From assembly GCF_048569485.1 (NCBI RefSeq), contig NC_134364.1, positions 130,115,089 through 130,179,088 on the forward strand: a stretch of 64,000 nucleotides of DNA. The letters are read 5' to 3'. The notes under the pieces are model-generated. The model was not told where the DNA came from and made no database searches. It saw only the letters and a list, made by a program, of their open reading frames with translations. The DNA is from Anomaloglossus baeobatrachus (Eukaryota; Chordata; Amphibia; Anura; Aromobatidae). Below, one piece after another: positions 28,728-40,926 of the stretch (positions are counted from its first letter, which is position 1; each line of letters begins with the position of its first letter). A program made the translations under genes and the position numbers.

Positions 28728-31700
28728 TCAGTTGTCAGCTCCGCTGCTCTGCCGCTGTTTGATAAAGGCCATCCCATGTGTACGGAAGTGGGTGTTGAGG
28801 TTGAGCTGACTGTCGAAGCTTTTATTACAGACCTGGCAGGTCAGTCTCCCGTCAGAGGACTCTTCCACCTTGGGGTTGGGCTCTGGCTCCTCCTCGCCTG
28901 TGTCCTTCATTTTGTGAGTCATGAAGCGATGGCGGCTCAGGGAAATCTGTGAGGTGAAGCACATCCCACACTCCCGGCACTGGTGGGAGCTCTCGCTGGT
29001 GCAGTGCTGGGGGATGTGCTGCCGGAAGTCGGCCAGGCTCCCTGTCTTGTAGCCGCAGGCACGACATTGGAAGCTGCGCTTCGGTTTCTGCGGGACCGGT
29101 TTGCTTTTCACGGGCTCGTCGCTCCCCGACTCGTCTGATGAGAGTTTCCTCTTCTTAGATGAGCCCTGCAGGGAGATCAGAGCTTTTTAGTTTACAGGGT
29201 ACAAATGACAGCCACCGCAGATAAGGAGGAATGAACCTGACTGTGGCCAGGCAGGAGACGGAGAAGTCAGGAGCACCCATCACAGCTGATATTTATCCCC
29301 CCTCCCATCCTTACCTGGGATTTACTGCTGTTCCGGGGCACCAGGACCTCCTGGCTCCGCGCCTGGTCTGTCACTTTAATGCCGTGCCGCACCTGGATGT
29401 GCTTCTCCAGGATGAGCCGGCTGCTGAAGGTGCGCTTTCCCTCCGTGCAGTACCTAAGGAAGGAGGACAGCGTCATGGCACGTCACCACTGGAGCCATTA
29501 ACGTGCCCACACACAGCATGCACCTACCTGCAGGGGTACACTCGCTTAATACCCTCGTGATTGACTCGGACGTGCCGCCGAAGACTGGGGGCCGAGCAGA
29601 AGGAGCGTTCACAGAGGCGGCACGGAAACTTCTTCACAGACTGGTAACAAGCAGAAGACGGAATAAAAGACCCCCAAAGTCCACAGCCTCTACCCCCAAA
29701 GATCCAGGGTCAAAAACGTTGCCTCTTCCATACCACCTTATAGACCTAGTCTTCTATCACCATGCCCCCCACATTCTTCCCCCTTACACCCACCCCCCTC
29801 TCTCCATGCACCCCACAACCCCAGTTCTCTCTCCGTCTGCCCCACACCCCCACTCCGTATGCTAAGTGGCTCTCCCAGTCTTTGCCCCCCGCCATTCATA
29901 CACCCTGCAGCCCCCGTCCTCTCTCCTCCATCCGTATGCACCAGAGCCAGCCCCCATTCTCTTTCTAATCCCTCTGTTCTCCCAGCATCCCCCCCCCCCT
30001 GTACGCCCCGCAGTCTTCCTGTCCTCTCCCTCCGTACGGCCCACATCCTCTCCCTCCTGACTCCGTACACCCAACAACTTCAGCCTTCTCCAGCTGTATG
30101 CACCCTTTCCCTCTTCCATCCATACACCCTGCAGTCCTGTCTTCCCTATCCTCCATCCGTGCTTCCCGCGGCCCCTTGTCCTCTCCCTCCTTATATCCAG
30201 CATCTATTCCCTTTGTACACCCCGCAGCCCACGTCCTCGCCCTCCGTACACCCCGCAGCCCACGTCCTTCGTACACCCCGCAGCCCACGTCCTCGCCCTC
30301 CGTACACCCCGCAGCCCACGTCCTCCGTACACCCCGCAGCCCACGTCCTCGCCCTCCGTACACCCCGCAGCCCACGTCCTCGCCCTCCGTACACCCCGCA
30401 GCCCACGTCCTCGCCCTCCGTACACCCCGCAGCCCACGTCCTCGCCCTCCGTACACCCCGCAGCCCACGTCCTCGCCCTCCGTACACCCCGCAGCCCACG
30501 TCCTCCGTACACCCCGCAGCTTCCTCACCTTTCCATGCTCCTTCTTCATGTGCTGCACATATTCGTCCCTCTCGGGGAACCATGAATGGCAGATCCCGCA
30601 GGTGCAGAGTTGCTCCTCTGTCTGGGGGGGCCCGGCTTCTGTGAGTCCTTTGTCTTGCTCTTCTTCTTTACTTCGGGGGAGCTCGGGGGATCTGAGGACG
30701 ACGACTCCTCCAGCTCTGCCTCTGGCTCCGGGTCTGATTGTTTACTGACGGGAACCTCCATGGGCTCCGGCTTGGGGGTGAGAAGCTCCTGAGACTGCGG
30801 GGGGTCCTCCTTCACCACGCTATTATGTGTGGTCTGTAAGACACAGAAGACGTAAGACGCCGACCCTGACACACCGCGGGTGCACCAGAGTGCGGCCCCC
30901 CCCACACTCCTACCTTTAGATGCTCCAGCATTGTGCGCTTCTGGGCAAACAGCAGGGGGCAGTCCGGACACTTAAAGACGCTCACCCTCTGGTTTCCCAA
31001 CTGCTGGTCAAAATGGGCATGATCCAGATGGGAGCAGAGCAAAGGCTTGTGGGTGAAGACGGTATCGCACATGGCGCACTTATAGATCATCCTGGGGATG
31101 AGACACATGATCAGCCCCCTGCCCCCATCACGCCCGGCCGTCCCCCCACAGAACAGCACCACCTACTTGGCCTGTTGATTGTTGAATCCCGGATGTTGGG
31201 TGTAGATGTGGGCGTGGGCACTGGGCGCAGACTTGAAGGCCATGGGGCAGACGGGGGCACTTATGGAAGACCTCACAATGAGAAGTCTGAATGTGAGACT
31301 TGATGGAGTTTACTCCTCCGAACACCACTGCACAGCTCTGGCACCTGCACGGGGTCACACAGGGTTAACCAGGGGGGTCACAGCAGCGGCCCCTCCGTCC
31401 TACCTGACTCGATGACAGTACCTGTAGCCAATCCTGCGCGAGAAGTGAAGACAGGTTTCCTTCAGATGAGTCTGAAAGTTTTCAATGCGGAAGTTGCCCC
31501 CACACTCCGGACACACATTTGGGGGGCTCTGCTTGTGCATGCGCTGGTGGGCTTCAAAGCTGCAGCGATTTGGCATCATCATGGGGCACAAAGAGCAAAC
31601 CTAAAGGAAACAACGACATAGTCAGTGACACTTGTATCACCCCGCGTGCAGTCCTCGAACCTGACTCCGTGACCCCCCCTAGACTACGCCCCAGACCGCC

Positions 31701-34700
31701 TGTCCACCCTTCAGTATGGAAATTGGGACATCCACGACTCTTCAAAACCCCTAGTATGGAGCTCAAACAAAAACGCTCTCCCAAGAAGAGCTCAGACCCC
31801 CCCCCCCCCCCATGTGCCATCTCAAGACAGAGCTCAGATCCCCCTGTGCCATCCCAAGGCAAAGCTCAGACACATCCCACGGCATCCCAAGACTGAACTC
31901 TGACCCACAGCGCCATCCTAAAACAAAGCTCAGACCCCCGCACTCTCCCAAGGCAGAGATCAGACCCCCTGCATTCTCCCAAGGCAGAGGTCAGACCCCT
32001 GCATTCTCCCAAGGCAGAGTTCAGACCCCCTGCATTCTCCCAAGGCAGAGATCAGACCCCCTGCATTCTCCCAAGGCAGAGTTCAGACCCCCTGCATTCT
32101 CCCAAGGCAAAGATCAGACCCCCTGCATTCTCCCAAGGCAGAGATCAGACCCCCTGCATTCTCCCAAGGCAGAGATCAGACCCCCTGCATTCTCCCAAGG
32201 CAGAGATCAGACCCCCTGCATTCTCCAAGGCAGAGATCAGACCCCCTGCATTCTCCCAAGGCAGAGATCAGACCCCCTGCATTCTCCCAAGGCAGAGATC
32301 AGACCCCCGCACTCTCCCAAAGCAGAGATCAGACCCCCTGCATTCTCCCAAGGCAGAGATCAGACACCCAACGCCATCCCATAACAGAGCTCAGACACTT
32401 ACATTCTTACAGAGCTGGTGCCCCCCGCACAATCCCAAGACAGGGCTTAGGTCCCCCCGCGCCAAGCAAAGCGTTCAGATCTCCCGAGCTACCTCAAGCT
32501 TGGACCACCCTCACTAAGCGAGAGGTCAGTCCCTCCCTAGGTAAAAGCTCGGACCCTCCCCATACGCACCCTCCTTAGGTAGGAGTCAGACCCATCCCCC
32601 ACTCCGCACCGTCCGTAGGCCAGAGGTAATACCCTCCCTAGGTCGGAGGTCGGACCCCCCCCCCCTCCCATGCCCTCCCTAGGTCAGGTTAGAGGTTCAG
32701 ACCCTCCCTAGGTCAGAGCTCGGACCCCCTTACACACTATCCAGGCCAGACCTCATCTCTGCACTCTGCTTAAGTCAGAAATCTGACCCCTGCCTCTGCA
32801 CTCTCCCTAGGCCAAAAGTCGCACCTCACCTCAGCACTCTCCATAGATTAGAGGTCGGACACTTCCTGGGTCAGAGCTTGGAGCCCCCCCTCCACACCCC
32901 TCCACAGGTCAGAGCTTTGGTCCTCAACACCACACCCTGCATAGGTCAGATCCCCAGCACCCTCCCTAGGTCAGAACTTGGATCACCCATTCCACACCAT
33001 CTCTAGGTCAGATCCCCCCTCTGCAGGTCAGAGCTTGGACCTCCCCTTTCGCACCCACTCTAGGTCATAGCTCGGATCCCCCATCTGTACCCTTCCTAAG
33101 TCAAAACTCAAACCCCTATTCTGCAGCTTCGACCCCCCCAGGTCAGAGTTCAGACCCCCCTCTGAACCCTACCTATGTCAGACCACCACTTCACAGCCTC
33201 CCTATGTCAGAGCTCTGACCCCCCTCCTCAACAACCGTCTCCACATTCCCCCCTCCTCAACAACCGTCTCCACATTCCCCCCTCCTCCGGCCGGTCTACA
33301 CATTCCCCCCTCCTCCGGCCCGTCTCCACATTCCCCCTCCTCCGGCCCCCGTCTCCACATTCCCCCCTCCTCCGGCCCGTCTCCACATTCCCCCCTCCTC
33401 CGGCCCGTCTCCACATTCCCCCCTCCTCCGGCCCGTTCTCCACATTCCCCCCTCCTCCGGCCCGTCTCCACATTCCCCCCTCCTCCGGCCCGTCTCCACA
33501 TTCCCCCCCTCCTCCGGCCCGTCTCCACATTCCCCCCTCCTCCGGCCCGTCTCCACATTCCCCCCTCCTCCGGCCGGTCTACACATTCCCCCCTCCTCCG
33601 GCCGGTCTACACATTCCCCCCCTCCTCCGGCCGGTCTACACATTCCCCCCCTCCTCCGGCCGGTCTACACATTCCCCCCCTCCTCCGGCCGGTCTACACA
33701 TTCCCCCCTCCTCCGGCCGGTCTACACATTCCCCCCCTCCTCCGGCCGGTCTACACATTCCCCCCTCCTCCGGCCGGTCTACACATTTTCCCCCTCCTCC
33801 GGCCGGTCTACACATTTTCCCCTCCTCCGCCGGTCTACACATTTTCCCCTCCTCCGGCCGGTCTACACATTTTCCCCTCCTCCGGCCGGTCTACACATTT
33901 TCCCCTCCTCCGGCCGGTCTACACATTTTCCCCTCCTCCGGCCGGTCTACACATTTTCCCCTCCTCCGGCCGGTCTACACATTTTCCCCCTCCTCCGGCC
34001 GGTCTACACATTCCCCCCTCCTCCGGCCGGTCTACACATTCCCCCCTCCTCCGGCCGGTCTACACATTCCCCCCTCCTCCGGCCGGTCTACACATTCCCC
34101 CCTCCTCCGGCCGGTCTACACATTCCCCCCTCCTCCGGCCGGTCTACACATTCCCCCCTCCTCCGGCCGGTCTACACATTCCCCCCTCCTCCGGCCGGTC
34201 TACACATTCCCCCCTCCTCCGGCCGGTCTCCACATTTTCCCCTCCTCCGGCCGGTCTACACATTCCCCCCTCCTCCGGCCGGTCTCCACATTCCCCCCTC
34301 CTCCGGCCGGTCTCCACATTCCCCCCTCCTCCGGCCGGTCTACACATTCCCCCCTCCTCCGGCCCGTCTCCACATTCCCCCCTCCTCTGGCCGGTCTACA
34401 CATTCCCCCCTCCTCCGGCCGGTCTACACATTCCCTAGGTCAGACACTCCCCGCAGCCTCATTAGTAGGTCAGAGGTTGGTTCCCTTGCACCCTACATAG
34501 ATCAGGTCAGAGCTCGGACCCATCTATCCACACCATCACTAAATCAGAGCTCGGACCCTCTCGCAGAGGTCAGACACCCCCTCCCCCCCCCATGTAAGAC
34601 GTTATATACCCCCACACCATTCCTAGGTCAGAAATCGGATCCCCCTCCCGAGGTCAGGGCTTTAACCTCCCCTGCACCCTACCCAGATCAGAGCTCGGAC

Positions 34701-37059
34701 CTCCCTTCTGCACCCTCCTAGGCCAGACCCCCACACAACATCCCTAGGTCAGAGATCAGCCTCCCTTCTGCACCCCTTCCCGAGATCAGAGCTTGGACCC
34801 CCCTTCTGCACCCTTCCTAGCTCAGAGCTTGTGCCCCTCTTCTGCACCCTCCCTAGGTCAGAGGTTAGATCCCCGCAACCATCCCTTGGTCAGAGGTCGG
34901 ACACTCACCGTGCTGCCGCTGGCTGCGGTGGAGGAGATCTGCTGGAAGTGAAGGGCCAGGCCGGCCTTGTTCTTACACTGCTCCTTACACTCCAGGCAGC
35001 GGAAGGTGGAGTAGGTGGACTGCTCTGGCAAAATGGCAGAGTCACTAGTGGGGCTGGCTGTGGCGGCTGTGTCCTGAGCTGGGCCGGGTGTGGAGGCATT
35101 GCCTGGAGTTAGCACAGCTACGGACACGAGCGGTGTGACATCCGGCTGCCCGATCATCTGCTCCAGAGCGATGGGCCTCATGACGAGGTGGGAGCACTGC
35201 ATGACCAGGCCATTGTCCTTGTGCTTGCGGGCATGCAGGAGCAGGCTGCACTTATTGAAGAAGAGCAAGCGCTTGGTGCAGTGGTTGCAGGTCACCTCTA
35301 TCCTCATGCTACGGCGGTCATAGTGGCGAGCCAGACTCTTCTCCAAGGCAAACGAGTCTCCGCACTCCAAGCAGCGGAAGCCGGACAGGGGGAGGCTCAG
35401 GCTGGACTCTGCGGGGGGAGTCAGGTTCGGTTTGTAAGTGGGGAGTAGATTTTTGCTGTTGAGGATTTTATTGAAATTTTCCACCAGACTGGACTGTGTA
35501 CGAGAGATGACGGTGCCGGCGACAGTTGGTGTTTGTTTTTGTGACTGCACCATGACGACAGTAGCGCTGCGCTGCGGGCTGCTGGTCGTGCTAATTGTAG
35601 AGTTGGTAGCCACCTGGGTGGCCACGTTCACAGCAGTGAGGGGGGCTGTGCTGGACAAGGGCTGCTGCACTAGGTGGATGATGTTCTTAGTCATTACCTT
35701 GTTGGCCTTGGAGGGCAGGACCACTGCCTTCTGCTGGGCCACGCTGGCTGCCATGAGCATAACACTGCTGGCATTCTGGATGGTGGACACGGGCAGGATG
35801 GAGCCCTGTAGCTTTACGCCATTGCCCAGTGGCACCTTCACCACTGGAGCAGTCTCCGCTTTTGATGGACTTCCTGGAAGGCAGCTCTTATCCTTCAGGG
35901 GAGACCTACTGGTATCTTCCTTGGGATTGGGGGAGTTTTCTTGGTTGGACTCTGGAGCTGTGGAGAACCTTCGGACGTCTGGGCAGAAGCGACGGTGTCG
36001 GAGTTGGAGGACACGCGGGTGACGGTCCTGGTGATGCTCCCGGATTGAGTCTTTATGGTTTTAATCCGGACTTTTAGGGGACGTGAAGAGTTTGATGATG
36101 GGGAGCTGATGCCATCTTCCTCCTCAAGATCGCTGGGTGAGCTCCGTGGGCTCCAGTTTGGCTCCTCTTTTACCCCAGGAGTGTCGGGTTCATTGCTGGT
36201 TTTGGGGTCCTTTGGGGGATCAGTGAACTCCACGTGGGTTTCAGGATTTTTGGGAGGTTTGGACACTGATTCATCCACATCATTCGAGGTGTTGTTGATG
36301 GATCCATCGTCAAGTTTGGGCTCGGTGGCTGTCCACGCAGGGACAGGAGGCTCAGTGTAATGAGCAGGAAGGGTGCTCTCCCCCAACGCCGGTGGACTCC
36401 TCGGACCCTCATCACCTGGCTCTTTCTTGATAGAGACCGTTCCTAGACAAATCCCCAGGGATCCGACACCTCCAGCGATTTTACTGATAGTGAAGGGTGG
36501 AGGGATGACCCTGCGGCTTTCATCTGTGGAAGGTTCAGCTGGCGGAGGGCAGAGGACTGGCTCTAGGGGCTCAAACATTGGCCTTTCCTTCAGTTTCGCC
36601 TCTCGCGGCCTGTCTATTAGCTCCGACACGCGGTTGTCGATGGGATTATCCACTGATGTGAAGTCAGTGAACAGATCTAAGGATTTCCCGGCCTTCGCTC
36701 TGGGTGTCCAGTTCTCTCCTCCGTTGGAGGCTGCAGGAGTGACTGACAGTGTCCGGGACACCTCTGGGGGGTTGAAGCCATTCTGAATGAGACGGGGGCC
36801 CAGAACCGGGGGGGTCCTTGCTGTGAAGGTCCAGTAAGTCCGGCTGCTCTGGACAGACAGTGTTCTTCACGATGACGCTGACAGCGGTGATGTCGGCCGG
36901 TGGTAGTCCATGATCTCCACTCGCCGCTTCCCCCGATGGCGGTTTCCCTTGTCCCTCCGAATCCTCGGGTCCCGAGTGAATTGCTTCATTTGCGTCCATG
37001 TCTGGAATATCAAATGCAGCTAAGAGATCGTCAAAGTCCGGGGTCTTCATGTCGCCCAT
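28728..37059 (-). CDS. znf687: Zinc finger protein 687 (ZNF592/532/687 family), eight coding exons
   Basis: Coding exons on the - strand: 37059-34909 (exon starts 37078), 31600-31422, 31344-31167, 31091-30914, 30833-30529, 29640-29528, 29453-29315, 29165-28728. All junctions are GT-AG. The start [20 protein letters not shown] is the family signature; [31 protein letters not shown] and the end [14 protein letters not shown] identify ZNF687. Expected length is about 1,226 residues (human about 1,237). C2H2 fingers include [72 protein letters not shown] and [17 protein letters not shown]. Known role: nuclear protein of the Z3 complex with ZMYND8 and the related finger proteins, linked to transcription and chromatin. 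Four 1-nt frame breaks are seen, each in a C-run: 36,808-36,814 (one C too many), 35,929-35,933 (one short), 31,253-31,257 (one too many), 30,624-30,630 (one short). Splice sites and all other codons look healthy, so I read these as consensus errors rather than decay. Introns carry several minisatellites. Confidence 0.93.
29740..30525. repeat. 31/25-bp minisatellite in znf687, with a diverged left part
   Basis: From about 30,210 the unit is clear: CCGTACACCCCGCAGCCCAC then GTCCTCGCCCT. A 25-bp form lacks CGCCCT. About eleven copies. Left of this (29,740-30,210) the same motif (CACCC-GCAG, CTCTCC, TCCGTAC) persists in degenerate form. On the - strand the array starts eight bases after the donor of the exon ending at 30,529, and it is G-rich on the sense strand. 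Confidence 0.92.
31790..32380. repeat. 31-bp minisatellite in znf687 intron (between exons at 31,600 and 34,909)
   Basis: The unit is CCCCCTGCATTCTCCCAAGG then CAGAGATCAGA, about 15 good copies plus diverged left copies with CCATCCCAAGAC. G-rich on the sense (-) strand. Confidence 0.94.
32381..33222. repeat. Degenerate ~30-bp repeat, left block
   Basis: Diverged copies of CCCTCCCTAGGTCAGAGCTC and GGACCCC recur throughout. The same family continues at 34,433-34,902, so the 28-bp array between them appears to have expanded inside an older array. Confidence 0.85.
33223..34432. repeat. 28-bp minisatellite, about 43 copies, znf687 intron
   Basis: The unit is CATTCCCCCCTCCTCCGGCC then GGTCTACA. 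Early units have CCCGTCTCCA; a block at about 33,785-34,000 has TTTTCCCC. G-rich on the sense strand. Long + strand ORFs over it are artefacts. Confidence 0.96.
34433..34902. repeat. Degenerate ~30-bp repeat, right block, abutting a znf687 splice donor
   Basis: These are copies of CCTAGGTCAGAGCTCGGACC with strong divergence. On the - strand the repeat-like sequence (GTCCGACCTCTGACC) starts about six bases after the donor of the large first coding exon, which ends at 34,909. Confidence 0.85.
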
Positions 37060-37522
37060 GGTGAATTTCACAGAGGGCCTAGGGAAGGACAGAGCCGAAT
37101 ATTAATCCCAATGTGACAGGATTGAGCACATTATACAAGCGTGCAAGATCATCACCACCAAACATTGCTGCCTGGCGATTAATTCAATTCAGCAGTGACG
37201 GCGTTAATCCCTGCCCATATGCAGGACTCTAGGGTCTCCTCACTAGGCCGGCGTCTCCTCACTAGGCCGTGCGTCACCCCCTCCCACCTACACTATCTGC
37301 AATAGGATCTCCTGTCTCCCTTTTTAAGGACCACATTCCTGACCAGGGACAGACGGGCATTGTCCTGAAAATGTCAGGAGGCCAGACCCACATCACGATC
37401 TGGAAGGGGGCACAGCCACAGGCCGAGAGCCCACCAGAGCAAGAGGGACTGGAAAAACAAAGAGCAAGACAACGTACAGGACCCGTGATCTCAGCCGAAC
37501 ATGACCATACAACAACATACAG

Positions 37523-37922
37523 AGGGGGGCCGAGAGACAGAGAGAGGGTGGGGGGGCCGAGAGACAGAGAGAGGGTGGGGGGGGCCGAGAGACAGAGAGA
37601 GGTGGGGGGGGCCGAGAGACAGAGAGAGGGTGGGGGGGGCCGAGAGACAGAGAGAGGGTGGGGGGGGCGAGAGACAGAGAGAGGGTGGGGGGGGGCGAGA
37701 GACAGAGAGAGGGTGGGGGGGGCGAGAGACAGAGAGAGGGTGGGGGGGGCGAGAGACAGAGAGAGGGTGGGGGGGGGAGAGAGAGCAGAGAGGGGGGGGG
37801 CGCGAGAGACAGAGAGAGGGGGGGGGCGCGAGAGACAGAGAGAGGGGGGGGCGCGAGAGACAGAGAGAGGGGGGGGCGCGAGAGACAGAGAGAGGGGGGG
37901 GGCGCGAGAGACAGAGAGAGGG
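37523..37922. repeat. ~26-bp GA-rich repeat ending at the scaffold gap
   Basis: The unit is GAGAGACAGAGAGAGGGTGG followed by a G-run and GCC. The second half has GCGC in place of GCC and a longer G-run. Purine-rich on the + strand, that is, C/T-rich on the znf687 sense strand, the exception in this gene. Confidence 0.93.
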
Positions 37923-38122
37923 NNNNNNNNNNNNNNNNNNNNNNNNNNNNNNNNNNNNNNNNNNNNNNNNNNNNNNNNNNNNNNNNNNNNNNNNNNNNNN
38001 NNNNNNNNNNNNNNNNNNNNNNNNNNNNNNNNNNNNNNNNNNNNNNNNNNNNNNNNNNNNNNNNNNNNNNNNNNNNNNNNNNNNNNNNNNNNNNNNNNNN
38101 NNNNNNNNNNNNNNNNNNNNNN
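37923..38122. other. Assembly gap of 200 N
   Basis: Exactly 200 N between two unrelated simple repeats; the round number suggests a placeholder of unknown true size. Lies in the first intron of znf687. Confidence 1.
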
Positions 38123-40190
38123 GTCCCCGCATTCTCCTCCTCCTCCCCACCGTCCCCGCATTCTCCTCCTCCTCTCCCCACCGTCCCCGCATTCTCCTCC
38201 TCCTCCCCACCGTCCCCGCATTCTCCTCCTCCTCCCCACCGTCCCCGCATTCTCCTCCTCCTCCCCACCGTCCCCGCATTCTCCTCCTCCTCCCCCACCG
38301 TCCCCCGCATTCTCCTCCTCCTCCCCACCGTCCCCGCATTCTCCTCCTCCTCCCCACCGTCCCCCGCATTCTCCTCCTCCTCCCCACCGTCCCCGCATTC
38401 TCCTCCTCCTCCCCACCGTCCCCGCATTCTCCTCCTCCTCCCCCACCGTCCCCGCATTCTCCTCCTCCTCCCCACCGTCCCCGCATTCTCCTCCCTCCTC
38501 CCCACCGTCCCCGCATTCTCCTCCTCCTCCCCACCGTCCCCGCATTCTCCTCCTCCTCCCCACCGTCCCCGCATTCTCCTCCTCCTCCCCACCGTCCCCG
38601 CATTCTCCTCCTCCTCCCCACCGTCCCCGCATTCTCCTCCTCCTCCCCACCGTCCCCGCATTCTCCTCCTCCTCCCCACCGTCCCCGCATTCTCCTCCTC
38701 CTCCCCACCGTCCCGCATCTCTCCGCATTCTCCTCCTCCTCCCCGCATTCTCCTCCTCCTCCCCCCGCATTCTCCTCCTCCTCCCCCCCGGCATTCTCCT
38801 CCTCCTCCCCACCGTCCCCGCATTCTCCTCCTCCTCCCCACCGTCCCCGCATTCTCCTCCTCCTCCCCACCGTCCCCGCATTCTCCTCCTCCTCCCCACC
38901 GTCCCCGCATTCTCCTCCTCCTCCCCACCGTTCCTCCTCTCCCACCGTCCCCGCATTCTCCTCCTCCTCCCCACCGTCCCCGCATTCTCCTCCTCCCCCC
39001 CACCGTCCCCGCATTCTCCTCCTCCTCCCCACCGTCCCCGCATTCTCCTCCTCCTCCCCACCGTCCCCGCATTCTCCTCCTCCTCCCCACCGTCCCCGCA
39101 TTCTCCTCCTCCTCCCCACCGTCCCCGCATTCTCCTCCTCCTCCCCACCGTCCCCGCATTCTCCTCCTCCTCCCCACCGTCCCCGCATTCTCCTCCTCCT
39201 CCCCACCGTCCCCGCATTCTCCTCCTCCTCCCCACCGTCCCCGCATTCTCCTCCTCCTCCCCACCGTCCCCGCATTCTCCTCCTCCTCCCCACCGTCCCC
39301 GCATTCTCCTCCTCCTCCCCACCGTCCCCGCATTCTCCTCCTCCTCCCCACCGTCCCCGCATTCTCCTCCTCCTCCCCACCGTCCCCGCATTCTCCTCCT
39401 CCTCCCCACCGTCCCCGCATTCTCCTCCTCCTCCCCACCGTCCCCGCATTCTCCTCCTCCTCCCCACCGTCCCCGCATTCTCCTCCTCCTCCCCACCGTC
39501 CCCGCATTCTCCTCCTCCTCCCCACCGTCCCCGCATTCTCCTCCTCCTCCCCACCGTCCCCGCATTCTCCTCCTCCTCCCCACCGTCCCCGCATTCTCCT
39601 CCTCCTCCCCCCGTCCCCGCATTCTCCTCCTCCTCCCCACCGTCCCCGCATTCTCCTCCTCCTCCCCACCGTCCCCGCATTCTCCTCCTCCTCCCCACCG
39701 TCCCCGCATTCTCCTCCTCCTCCCCACCGTCCCCGCATTCTCCTCCTCCTCCCCACCGTCCCCGCATTCTCCTCCTCCTCCCCACCGTCCCCGCATTCTC
39801 CTCCTCCTCCCCACCGTCCCCGCATTCTCCTCCTCCTCCCCACCGTCCCCGCATTCTCCTCCTCCTCCCCACCGTCCCCGCATTCTCCTCCTCCTCCCCA
39901 CCGTCCCCGCATTCTCCTCCTCCTCCCCACCGTCCCCGCATTCTCCTCCTCCTCCCCACCGTCCCCGCATTCTCCTCCTCCTCCCCACCGTCCCCGCATT
40001 CTCCTCCTCCTCCCCACCGTCCCCGCATTCTCCTTCTCCCGCCGTCACCACATTCTCCTTCTCCCGCCGTCACCACATTCTCCTTCTCCCGCCGTCACCA
40101 CATTCTCCTTCTCCCGCCGTCACCACATTCTCCTTCTCCCCGCCGTCACCACATTCTCCTTCTCCCGCCGTCACCACATTCTCCTCCTCC
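38123..40190. repeat. 29-bp C-rich minisatellite (about 65 copies) passing into a 25-bp variant
   Basis: The main unit is CCGTCCCCGCATTCTCCTCC then TCCTCCCCA. From about 40,030 to 40,190 it becomes a 25-bp unit, CATTCTCCTTCTCCCGCCGT plus CACCA, in seven copies. The first 900 bp after the gap has many indels and partial units; 39,000-39,990 is almost perfectly uniform. G-rich on the znf687 sense strand. Confidence 0.96.
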
Positions 40191-40926
40191 CATCATCCCT
40201 GTAACGCCCATACCATCGCTGACCTGCCTCTTTCCCCGGCAGGGACACCAGCACTCTCACCTTCCCGGCCGTCCAGTGATGTGTCTGGTGTCTAGTCCCC
40301 AGGCCATGCTGCTGTTCCCCAGGACCTTAGCATGCCTCCCAGGTATGCCCGTACGGTGTGTAGGTCACACCCCTTTTCTTAAAGAGCCAGTATGCCCTGA
40401 CCCAAAGTGACCTCTCAGCTTGCAGAGAGGCTGCAGGTATTAAAGGCATGTTCCCGTTAAGGGAAGTGCTTGGGCAACGAGTTCCTAACATTACTAATGC
40501 TCAGGTCCCATTGTGCTGGTCATTGTGCTGTATCCTGCTGCTGATTCATATCTGTGTTTCAGTGCAGTTCTAGTCCGCTGCTGCCGCTACTACCATCCAC
40601 GCCTGCCGGCTACCACGAGATCAGCCGCTTCAAGTATCCACGCCGGCTGCCCATCATGATACCCAGTGCCATAAGTATCCACATTGGCCGCTGCTACCAC
40701 ATCCTTCCATACTGGTCGAATCCACGACACCGACTGCTGCTGCTACAACCAAAGACAGTGTTGTATCCTTGGTGCCAGCTGCCAGGGTACCGCTGATCCC
40801 TTGGTGTTGCCCTCTGCTTACCTGCACGTGTACCTCGGCGGCCGGTCAGATTCTCTCTTCCAGGAAAATGATTGCTACCTTTGGCCCAGTGGCCCCACTA
40901 ATCCCGTGCTAGCCCCGCACGCATAA
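40191..40926. other. Unique part of znf687 intron 1
   Basis: Non-repetitive sequence with short chance ORFs. No gene or recognised element. Confidence 0.55.

Noticed and set aside
33175-34500. 441-codon proline-rich ORF
   Set aside because: Read-through of the 28-bp array within a znf687 intron.
28728-37059. znf687 as a decayed pseudogene
   Set aside because: All four frame breaks are one-base changes in C-runs, with intact splice sites, fingers and promoter-like sequence; consensus error explains it better.
37269-40410. Several 850-1,000-codon ORFs on both strands
   Set aside because: They cross the N gap and C-rich or GA-rich repeats. Low-complexity translation only.
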